From contig JACVRM010000083.1 of assembly GCA_014534415.1 (NCBI GenBank), forward strand, positions 1 through 8,814: a stretch of DNA of 8,814 nucleotides. The letters run 5' to 3'. Positions 1 to 5,639 of this stretch are shown piece by piece (the stretch's first letter is position 1; the number at the start of each line of letters is the position of its first letter). The DNA is from Thermoleophilia bacterium (lineage in GTDB: Bacteria; Actinomycetota; Thermoleophilia; Gaiellales; Gaiellaceae). A model generated the notes under the pieces. It saw only the letters and a program-made list of their open reading frames with translations, was not told the DNA's origin and did no database searches. Position numbers and translations under genes: made by a program.

Positions 1-905
1 TCGAGCGGGCTGTAGCCGAGCACGAGCTGGAGGTAGAGCGCAGAGAGGAAGAACCAGGCGAACATCGCGCCGGCCCAGAGAACACCGACGACGTTCGCGG
101 TCGCGACGTTACGCAGCCGGAAGAGCCCGAGCGGCATCAGCGGTGAGCGCGCCCGCGCCTCGATGCCCAGGAAGAGCGCCAGGAGCACGACGGCCGCCGA
201 GAGTAGGCCGAGCGTCCGGCCGGACGCCCAACCCGTCTCGTTTCCGTTCACGATCGCGTACACGGCGAGCATCAGCGCCGCGGTGACCGTCACGGCGCCG
301 GCGACGTCGAGACGAGCGTTGGTCGACGGCGACCGGCTACCCGGAAGCAGGACGAGGCAGAGCGCGAAGACCAAGCCGCCCACCGGAAGGTTGACGAGGA
401 AGATCCAGTGCCAGTCGAGGACATCGGTGAGGACGCCGCCGAGCAGCACGCCGATGCTCCCGCCGCCGGCCGCGACGAACCCGATGACGCCCATCGCCTT
501 CGCCCGTTCTGCGGGCTCGGTGAACAGGGTCATGATCAGCGACAGCGCGACGACCGCCACGACGGCGCCCCCGAGACCCTGAACCGCGCGCGCACCGACC
601 AGGAACTCCTGCGAGTTGGCGAGGCCGCATGCGAGCGAGGCCGCCGTGAAGAGCGTCAGGCCGATCAGGAACAGCCGGCGGTGCCCGAAGAGGTCGCCGA
701 GCCGGCCGCCGAGCAGCAGGAAGCCGCCGAACGTGAGCAGGTAGGCGTTCACGACCCAGGCGAGCGACGTCTCGGAGAAGCCGAGGTCCTGCCTGATCGA
801 CGGCAGGGCGACGTTCACGATCGTCGTGTCGAGCACGATCATCAGATCGCCCAGACAGAGGACGATCAGCGCGAGCCAGCGCGTGCGGCTATCGGTGATG
901 GTCAT
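1..905 (-). CDS. DHA2-family (EmrB/QacA-type) MFS drug exporter, 3' end outside window
   Basis: Reading the minus strand from ATG at 905-903 gives 301 uninterrupted residues before the window ends, so the C-terminal part is missing. The protein is an inner-membrane proton-driven efflux transporter of the drug:H+ antiporter DHA2 group (14 helices in the family); about nine hydrophobic segments are visible. Family motifs are clear: LDTTIVNVALPSI at 25-37 (motif D1), GGRLGDLFGHRR at 66-77 (motif A), ARAVQGLGGAVV at 105-116 (motif B), a glycine-rich motif C region at about 139-161, and WHWIFLVNLPVG at 165-176. The start is supported by an AAGGAA ribosome-binding site 7 nt upstream. The gene is divergent from the STAS gene, with a promoter-like element and an inverted repeat ahead of it. 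The substrate cannot be told from sequence; DHA2 members export drugs, dyes or metabolites. Family call is firm; substrate unknown. Confidence 0.93.
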   Translation of the reverse strand, partial: MTITDSRTRWLALIVLCLGDLMIVLDTTIVNVALPSIRQDLGFSETSLAWVVNAYLLTFGGFLLLGGRLGDLFGHRRLFLIGLTLFTAASLACGLANSQEFLVGARAVQGLGGAVVAVVALSLIMTLFTEPAERAKAMGVIGFVAAGGGSIGVLLGGVLTDVLDWHWIFLVNLPVGGLVFALCLVLLPGSRSPSTNARLDVAGAVTVTAALMLAVYAIVNGNETGWASGRTLGLLSAAVVLLALFLGIEARARSPLMPLGLFRLRNVATANVVGVLWAGAMFAWFFLSALYLQLVLGYSPL

Positions 906-912
906 CGGCGTG

Positions 913-918
913 TTCCTT
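913..918 (-). promoter_or_regulatory. Ribosome-binding site of the MFS exporter
   Basis: The minus strand reads AAGGAA here, 7 nt before the ATG at 905-903. This is a good Shine-Dalgarno sequence in a region where most other starts have weak ones, and it fixes the exporter start. Confidence 0.6.
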
Positions 919-923
919 TCGGT

Positions 924-944
924 GCGTTCATTCGGTTCGAACGC
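924..944. promoter_or_regulatory. Inverted repeat, candidate operator for the MFS exporter
   Basis: GCGTTC at 924-929 and GAACGC at 939-944 are perfect 6-bp arms around a 9-nt centre, and the 8-bp palindrome GTTCGAAC (935-942) overlaps the right arm. It lies just downstream of the -10-like GGTCTA on the minus strand (951-946), about where transcription of the exporter should start. That is a typical operator position for a TetR- or MarR-type repressor. No such regulator gene is inside the window, so the ligand and protein are unknown. Chance occurrence of a short palindrome is possible. Confidence 0.35.
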
Positions 945-945
945 T

Positions 946-975
946 TAGACCACGCCGCCCGCCGGAACTCATCGG
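946..975 (-). promoter_or_regulatory. Promoter-like element facing the MFS exporter
   Basis: The minus strand reads CCGATGAGTT (975-966), 14 nt, then GGTCTA (951-946). The same arrangement with identical spacing occurs on the plus strand facing the STAS gene. Taken as -35 and -10 boxes it would start transcription near 939, giving a leader of about 34 nt that contains the AAGGAA site. It differs from the usual housekeeping TTGACA/TATAAT pair, so an alternative sigma factor is a reasonable reader; the ECF sigma gene at 1369-2367 is the nearest candidate. The sharing is seen; the promoter role is inferred. Confidence 0.4.
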
Positions 976-983
976 TCCCCGCG

Positions 984-1013
984 CCGACGATTTTTCGCCC
1001 GTGGAGGGGTCTA
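984..1013 (+). promoter_or_regulatory. Promoter-like element facing the STAS gene
   Basis: CCGACGATTT (984-993), 14 nt, then GGTCTA (1008-1013). It matches the divergent element at 975-946 at 20 of 30 positions, and the two -35-like boxes are only 8 bp apart. If GGTCTA is the -10, transcription would begin at about 1020-1021, on the ATG itself, so the STAS mRNA would be leaderless. The purine-rich GGAGGGG (1003-1009) lies inside the element and could instead be a ribosome-binding site, 11 nt before the ATG, for a transcript starting further upstream. The sequence alone cannot separate these readings. Confidence 0.4.
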
Positions 1014-1020
1014 TCTTCTG

Positions 1021-1311
1021 ATGGCCGCCGCCGCGCCCGAGACGATCGCGTTCGCCATTGGCGGCCCCATTGCCCGCGACGACCTGCCCGCGCTGTGCGA
1101 GCGTGTGTGCGCGTTGCTGGAGAGCAGCGGCGCCGCTGTCGCCCTATGCGACGTGCGGGGAGTTCAGCCCGACGCGGTCACGGTCGACGCCCTTGCCCGC
1201 CTTCAGCTCGCTGCCCGGCGCCACGGCTGCCAGGTCCGCCTGCGCCATGCGTCGAGCGAGCTGCTCGATCTGCTCGCCTTCATGGGCTTGCGCGACGTCT
1301 TGCCGGACTGA
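1021..1311 (+). CDS. Small STAS-domain protein (anti-sigma factor antagonist-like)
   Basis: This 96-residue protein is a single STAS fold with no extra domain. The pattern is the family's: a strand ending VALCDVRGV (40-48), then the loop and helix PDAVTVDALARLQLAARRHG (50-69), then strand QVRLRHAS (71-78) and the C-terminal helix ELLDLLAFMGLRDVL (80-94). Solitary STAS proteins act either as anti-anti-sigma factors, binding a serine-kinase anti-sigma factor when unphosphorylated, or as MlaB-like partners of lipid transporters. Thr54 lies about where SpoIIAA has its phosphorylated serine, which leaves phospho-control possible. No anti-sigma kinase or phosphatase is nearby. The ATG at 1021 is preceded by GGAGGGG and by a promoter-like GGTCTA. 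It converges on the sigma-factor gene with 57 bp between stop codons. Confidence 0.72.
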   Translation: MAAAAPETIAFAIGGPIARDDLPALCERVCALLESSGAAVALCDVRGVQPDAVTVDALARLQLAARRHGCQVRLRHASSELLDLLAFMGLRDVLPD

Positions 1312-1368
1312 CGGGACACCGATGCATATTGGGACAAAGCCGGTTCGACCGAGCGCGAGAACTTGACG

Positions 1369-2367
1369 CTACGACTCGAGCCGGGGCGGCAGGCCGAAGA
1401 GGGGAAAGATGGTTTCCGTGTCGAGGAAGAAGGTGAACTCGACGATCCGGCCGTGTGAGATCTCGAGCACCTGAAGCGCCCACGGCTCGTAGCCCTTGCC
1501 GGTGGCGCTCGGCTTGTACTGACCGAACGCCGGCGCGCCGTTCGCCGCCAGCGTGGGGATCACGCGCGAGCCGCGACACCCGGCACCCGGCCCGACCCAC
1601 CAACGGAGGATGTCGTCGCGACCGCTCAGCCACAGGTCGTACGGGGGCATCGACTGCGTGGCGTCCTCCTGGATCAACGACGTAAGCGCGTCCATGTCGT
1701 ACCGTTCGAACGCATCGACGTACCGGGCGAGGAGCGCACGCTGCGTCTCGTCCATCGCCGGCGCCGGGTCGGCGGCGCTGACGCCACTCGCCTCGAGCGT
1801 CGTACGAGCACGCTGGAGCGCGCTGTTCACGGACGCGACGCTCGTTTCGAGGAGCTCCGCGACCTCCGTCGCCTTCCAGCGCAGGACCTCGCACAGGATC
1901 AGCACCGCCCGCTGCCGGGGCGGCAGGTGCTGGAGGGCGGCCACGAACGCGAGCCGGATCGTCTCGCGCGAGACGGCCACCTCCGCCGGGTCGCCGTCCG
2001 CCGGTACGACGAGCGGGTCGGGAATCGGCTGGATCCACGTAGTCTCGGGAAGCGCGTTGAGGTTGGCCGCGTCGGGCTCCTGGGCAGGCCCGAGGTCCAC
2101 TGGAAGCGCGCGGCGCTCGCGCCCGTTCAGCATGTCGAGGCAGACGTTCGTTGCGATCCGGTAGAGCCATGAGCGAAGTGCCGCCCGGCCCTCGAAGCGG
2201 TCGAAGCCGCGCCACGCGCGGATGAGCGTCTCCTGCACGGCGTCCTCCGCCTCGAAGGGCGAAGCGAGCATGCGATAGCAGTAGGCGGTCAGCTCGGCGC
2301 GATGCTGCTCGAGCCGGCTCTCCAGCTCGTCGGTCGCGGGCTTGGCCGTGGACGAAGACGCGTGCAT
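1369..2367 (-). CDS. ECF-type sigma-70 factor with C-terminal SnoaL-like domain (SigG-like)
   Basis: This 332-residue protein would direct RNA polymerase to a dedicated promoter set. Region 2 spans about 22-80, with the core-binding stretch EAEDAVQETLIRAWRGFDRF (39-58) and the -10-recognition part SWLYRIATNVCLDML (66-80). Region 4 spans about 134-192, with LPPRQRAVLILCEVLRW and the helix-turn-helix TEVAELLETSVASVNSALQR (167-186). Residues about 208-330 form a SnoaL/NTF2-like tail, including MPPYDLWLSGRDDI (240-253). The layout and length match the SigG-like, SnoaL-tailed ECF group of actinobacteria, where the tail replaces a separate anti-sigma factor as the activity switch; none is encoded next door. 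ATG at 2367-2365 has GGAG only 4 nt upstream, so the exact start is less sure than the family. It is divergent from the aminotransferase remnant. Confidence 0.92.
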   Translation of the reverse strand: MHASSSTAKPATDELESRLEQHRAELTAYCYRMLASPFEAEDAVQETLIRAWRGFDRFEGRAALRSWLYRIATNVCLDMLNGRERRALPVDLGPAQEPDAANLNALPETTWIQPIPDPLVVPADGDPAEVAVSRETIRLAFVAALQHLPPRQRAVLILCEVLRWKATEVAELLETSVASVNSALQRARTTLEASGVSAADPAPAMDETQRALLARYVDAFERYDMDALTSLIQEDATQSMPPYDLWLSGRDDILRWWVGPGAGCRGSRVIPTLAANGAPAFGQYKPSATGKGYEPWALQVLEISHGRIVEFTFFLDTETIFPLFGLPPRLES

Positions 2368-2459
2368 GGCGCTCCATGCTACGGGCTCCGCGCCGACAGA
2401 GCGAAGGGCACATGCTTGCCGGCGCGGGTTAGGGTCGCCGCAGCGACTGGGGGGAACGG

Positions 2460-3164
2460 ATGAGCGTTCGGCGTCTCGAGGACGAGCGTCGCGGCGGATC
2501 GAGCTACGACGGGCGCCGGGAGATCGTGGTTACGAGCGGCGAGGGCGACGCGATGCTCGACGCCCTGTTCTGCCTGACCGATCCCGGCGACGAGGTCATT
2601 CTCACCGACCCGAGCTACGCGGGCATGCTCAATCGGGTGCGGCTTGTCGGGGCAGAGCCGCGGCTCGTGCCGCTCCACGTCGACGAGGGCGAGTGGCGAC
2701 TCGACCTCGATGCGCTGACGGCCTCCGCGACCGAGCGCACGCGCGTCGTCTTCCTCAACAAAGCCTCGTTCCCGTCCGGCTGGGTGGCAAGCGAGGAGGA
2801 ATGGGCTGCCGTGGCGTCACTCTGCCGCGAGCGGGACATCTGGCTGCTCTACGGCTGGGTGGTTGCGCCGGGCGAGCTCGTAAACGATGTCTCGCGCGTC
2901 CACATCTACAACGGCCTGGTGCCGAGCGGATTCGCGCAGATCGGGGCGCTGCTCCTCGACGTCGCCGAGCTCGGCCTCGACTGCGTCGACGACTCGGATC
3001 GTCTGCTCGAGCACAAGGTCGCAGCGACGCCGATGCGCGGCTGGAGCGGTGAGATCGCCGACCGCCACGTCCGCTTCGTATTCAGCAACGAGCCCGTCGA
3101 GAGGCTCGCGCTGCTCGGAGAGCGGGTGCGCGCGGCGCTCGCGGCGGCGGGCGAGGGATCCTGA
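2460..3164 (+). pseudogene. Aminotransferase class I/II remnant with in-frame deletions
   Basis: The 234-residue frame is open but is only a partial fold-type-I PLP aminotransferase (usual length about 380-400). Recognisable pieces in order: EIVVTSGEGDAMLDAL (21-36), the DPGDEVILTDPSYAG segment (41-55), NKASFPSG (100-107, counterpart of N-P-x-G), RERDIWLLY (123-131), GWVVAPGELVNDVSRVHIYN (132-151), and a C-terminal VAATPMRGW...RHVRFVFSN part (187-210) that keeps the substrate-binding-type Arg205. Roughly 60-80 N-terminal residues are absent. The stretch expected between 131 and 132, with the D-x-x-Y motif and the Schiff-base SxSK lysine, is missing, and a second block seems missing near 163/164. 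Without the lysine it cannot be a normal transaminase. TAG at 2430-2432 is in frame upstream, so ATG 2460 is the earliest ATG start; G-rich GGGGGGAA precedes it. It is either a decaying gene or a PLP-free derivative. Confidence 0.7.
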
Positions 3165-3181
3165 GCGGTCCGAGCGCACCG

Positions 3182-4195
3182 ATGCGGTGGCCCGTGCCGA
3201 CGTTCGCAGATGTGCTCGACGCGCGACGACGCATCGCGCCGCATCTACGCCCGACGCCGCTGTTCCGCTATGCGAGCCTCGACGACTTGCTTGGCGCGGA
3301 AGTCTTCGTCAAGCACGAGAACCACCAGCCGGTCGGCGCGTTCAAGGTCCGAGGCGGCGTCAACCTGATTTCGCAGCTCAGCGTGGAAGAGCGCGAGCGC
3401 GGGGTCATCGCGGCCTCGACCGGCAACCACGGCCAGTCGATCGCGTTCGCAGCTCGCGTCTTCGGCGTGCCGGCGACGATCTGCGTACCCGAGGGCGCGA
3501 ACCCGGTGAAGGTCGCCTCCATGCGCGGCCTCGGCGCCGAGCTCGTGTTCCACGGGCGCGACTTCGACGCGGCGCGCGAGCACTGCGAGCAGCTCGCCGC
3601 AGAGCGCGGTCACCGGTACGTCCACTCCGGCAACGAGCCGCTGCTGATCGCCGGCGTCGCGACGGAGACGCTCGAGATCCTCGAGGAGCAGCCCGCCATC
3701 GACATCATCTTCGTCCCAGTCGGCGGCGGCAGCGGCGCCGCCGGGGCCTGCATCGTCGCAAACGCCGTCAACCCGGCGGTCAAAGTCATCGGTGTCCAGT
3801 CCGAGGCGGCGCCGACCGCCTACCGCTCATGGCGGGAACGCCGCCTCGTCGAGGACCGGATGGGCACCTTCGCCGAGGGTCTTGCTACGCGGACGGCTTT
3901 CGAGCTGCCCCAGACGATCCTCTGGCAGTGGCTCGCTGACTTCCTGCTCGTCAGCGACGACGACATCCGCGCGGCTCAGGCGCTGATGATCGAGGCGACG
4001 CGCAATCTCGCCGAGGCCGCAGGCGCAGCGCCCTTGGCAGGCGCGCTACGTGTTCGCGAACAGCTGCTGGGCAAGCGGGTCGCGCTTATTCTGAGCGGTG
4101 GAAACGCGAGTCGGGAGCAACTTCTCGAGGCGCTGGGGGACACGCACGCGACGGGCATGGCGGCGCCTCGCGAGACGGCTTCGGCGACCTCGTAG
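3182..4195 (+). CDS. PLP-dependent threonine/serine dehydratase (fold type II)
   Basis: This 337-residue cytoplasmic enzyme should eliminate water from L-threonine or L-serine, giving an oxoacid and ammonia. The fold-type-II PLP signature is complete: the Schiff-base lysine K55 in GAFKVRGG (52-59), the STGNHGQS loop (79-86) that binds the substrate carboxylate, the phosphate-binding VGGGSGAAG (180-188), and SGGN (305-308) near the pyridine nitrogen site. There is no C-terminal ACT-like regulatory domain, so it has the size of the short catabolic (TdcB-like) or hydroxyectoine-type (EutB-like) dehydratases, not isoleucine-inhibited biosynthetic IlvA. It begins 17 bp after the aminotransferase remnant and is probably cotranscribed. 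The ribosome-binding site before ATG 3182 is weak, so translational coupling to the upstream frame is plausible. The last 20 or so residues, rich in Ala and Thr, look like an unconserved tail. Substrate choice between Thr and Ser is open. Confidence 0.9.
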   Translation: MRWPVPTFADVLDARRRIAPHLRPTPLFRYASLDDLLGAEVFVKHENHQPVGAFKVRGGVNLISQLSVEERERGVIAASTGNHGQSIAFAARVFGVPATICVPEGANPVKVASMRGLGAELVFHGRDFDAAREHCEQLAAERGHRYVHSGNEPLLIAGVATETLEILEEQPAIDIIFVPVGGGSGAAGACIVANAVNPAVKVIGVQSEAAPTAYRSWRERRLVEDRMGTFAEGLATRTAFELPQTILWQWLADFLLVSDDDIRAAQALMIEATRNLAEAAGAAPLAGALRVREQLLGKRVALILSGGNASREQLLEALGDTHATGMAAPRETASATS

Positions 4196-4199
4196 CGCC

Positions 4200-5609
4200 T
4201 TAGTAGTCGCGCCAGCTGCCCGGCACAGGCTGGATCGCCTGCTCGAAGCCGGGAGCGCCTGGCGGAAGGAACGTCAGCGGCTTCTGCACCGCGTTCTGCT
4301 GCATGACTAGCTGGCGGGCGACTACCGGCCCCCAGTTCACGCCGTTCTGGGAGACGAGGTAGTCGTTGACAACGTACGCAGCGCCCTGGAAGACCGCGTT
4401 GTTGTTGATCGTGAAGCCGTACTGCGCGGTCGACGACCCTGCCACGAAGAAGACGACGTTCGTCGCGGGGTCCCAGCTGCTCGTGCACCCTACGACGCCG
4501 CAGAGCCTCGCGCCGTTGTTGAACAGGACCGTGCCGGAAGAGTAGATCGTCGCGACGCCCTGGTAGACAGCGTTCCCGGAGATGGTGATGTTGCCGTCGA
4601 AGAAGATGGTGCCCGTCACGGTCAGCGTGCCGGGACTGCCGGGCACCCAGGTCAGCTCTCCGAGGACCTTGCCCGCGGGATTCGTCGCGCGGCACGAATA
4701 GCCGGTGGCGGGTGTGAGCTCGAACGGGGCGCGGGTCACGTTGAGGCTCGTGTCGTTGTCGAAGCCGCCGGGAATGCCCGATCCCTGGGTGCAGGGGCGC
4801 GTCGGCCCCGGCCTGGCCGACGAATACCATTTCGCCAGATCGATCTCCGGCTTGCTCAGCGAGTTCGCCGTCTGCGTCCTGCTCGTCGCGTAGACCTTGT
4901 CGGCCGCCGTGCACGGGTGCGGATTCGGAACGCCGCCGGTACAGCCTCCGACGATATTGGCCGACTCGATCGGGGAACCGGCGGTGCCGATTGACCCGTT
5001 GTTCGTCAGCGCCCCCCCAACGTGGATGCGAGCGCCGGTGAAGGACGCGTTCTGCGCGACGCAGAGGTTGCCGCGCACGAACAGCGGCACGGCATACGAG
5101 GAGTTCTGGAGCAGGTTCATGCAACCGGTTTCAGCATCGGAGAAGTTCCAGGCCCAGGCAGTCCCGCTGACGGTCACGCGGACCTGCATGGAGACCCTTC
5201 GTACGATCGTGCTGCCTCCGGTCGGATTCGCGACGGTTCCGGTCCCGCTGATCGTCCAGATGTCTCCGCTCAGCGACGCCGAGTAGGCCGCGGTCCCCTC
5301 GCCCACGCTCTCCGATCCGCTCGTCAACGCGGCTGGATCGTTCGGCCTCGCGGCAGCTCCGAGAACGGAGAGCGCATTGTTGACGCCCGCCTCGGCGAGC
5401 GCGAGAGCCTTGTTCTGAGCGCTCGAGTAGTTCGCCGACCGCTCGTTCGACGTCGTGAATGCGATGACGGTAATGACGGAGATCGAGAGCACGAGCATGA
5501 TGCCGAGCGCCATAACCAACGCGATTCCGCGCTCGTCCCTGCAGAGCCCCTGCCTGGTCGCCGCCACGTGCCCTTTGTCGGCAGGCGCGGCTTCCGGCTT
5601 GAGCTGCAA
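4200..5609 (-). CDS. PilX-like type IV pilus assembly protein with beta-helix-like body
   Basis: The N-terminus is a PilX_N-type segment: a short basic leader, DERG (25-28), a hydrophobic helix from IALVMALGIMLVL (29-41) to about residue 51, then an amphipathic stretch with ALALAEAG (68-75). Such proteins enter the membrane like minor pilins and help start or tune type IV pilus assembly. The +5 Glu of true pilins is missing, as is common in PilX relatives. Residues 82 to 469 are polar and secreted, rich in G, N, T and V. Rung-like repeats such as LTVTGTIFFDGNITISGNAV suggest a beta-helix. Eight cysteines after the helix could form disulfides. TTG 5609 is the longest start; GTG at 5567-5565, behind AAAGGG, leaves a 14-residue leader and seems at least as likely. 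It follows the oxidoreductase on the same strand and stops 4 bp from the dehydratase stop codon. Confidence 0.8.
   Translation of the reverse strand: MQLKPEAAPADKGHVAATRQGLCRDERGIALVMALGIMLVLSISVITVIAFTTSNERSANYSSAQNKALALAEAGVNNALSVLGAAARPNDPAALTSGSESVGEGTAAYSASLSGDIWTISGTGTVANPTGGSTIVRRVSMQVRVTVSGTAWAWNFSDAETGCMNLLQNSSYAVPLFVRGNLCVAQNASFTGARIHVGGALTNNGSIGTAGSPIESANIVGGCTGGVPNPHPCTAADKVYATSRTQTANSLSKPEIDLAKWYSSARPGPTRPCTQGSGIPGGFDNDTSLNVTRAPFELTPATGYSCRATNPAGKVLGELTWVPGSPGTLTVTGTIFFDGNITISGNAVYQGVATIYSSGTVLFNNGARLCGVVGCTSSWDPATNVVFFVAGSSTAQYGFTINNNAVFQGAAYVVNDYLVSQNGVNWGPVVARQLVMQQNAVQKPLTFLPPGAPGFEQAIQPVPGSWRDY
5012..5018 (-). repeat. Homopolymer G7 tract within the PilX-like gene
   Basis: Seven consecutive C on the plus strand (G7 in the coding sense) encode part of HVGGALTNNG. 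It is the longest single-base run I noticed in the window. Slippage would frameshift the secreted body of a surface-exposed pilus protein, which is the sort of place where phase variation occurs. Seven G is short for a known contingency locus and may be chance in this GC-rich DNA. Confidence 0.5.
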
Positions 5610-5639
5610 GCCCGGCGCGGAGACGTCCGCCGAAGCGCT

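Noticed and set aside
1341..1351. CGGT-TCG-ACCG hairpin between the STAS and sigma-factor genes as a terminator
   Set aside because: A 4-bp stem with no T-run is too weak to support a terminator.
408..1436. 342-residue open frame on the plus strand
   Set aside because: It runs antisense through the MFS exporter and overlaps the STAS gene in another frame; composition is typical of a shadow frame.
1280..2413. 377-residue open frame on the minus strand overlapping the sigma-factor gene
   Set aside because: Same strand, different frame; the sigma-factor frame shows regions 2 and 4 and the SnoaL tail, while this one is Arg/Ala-rich without motifs.
2416..2435. TTGCCG and TAGGGT as a -35/-10 promoter pair for the aminotransferase remnant
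   Set aside because: The spacer is only 8 nt, far from 16-18; TAGGGT alone is not enough.
2887..3939. 350-residue open frame on the plus strand across the dehydratase
   Set aside because: Out of frame with the dehydratase, which has all its PLP motifs; the alternative translation is Arg/Ser/Ala-rich and motif-free.
3976..5124. 382-residue open frame on the minus strand across the dehydratase and PilX-like ends
   Set aside because: Out of frame with the PilX-like gene and antisense to the dehydratase; Arg-rich shadow.
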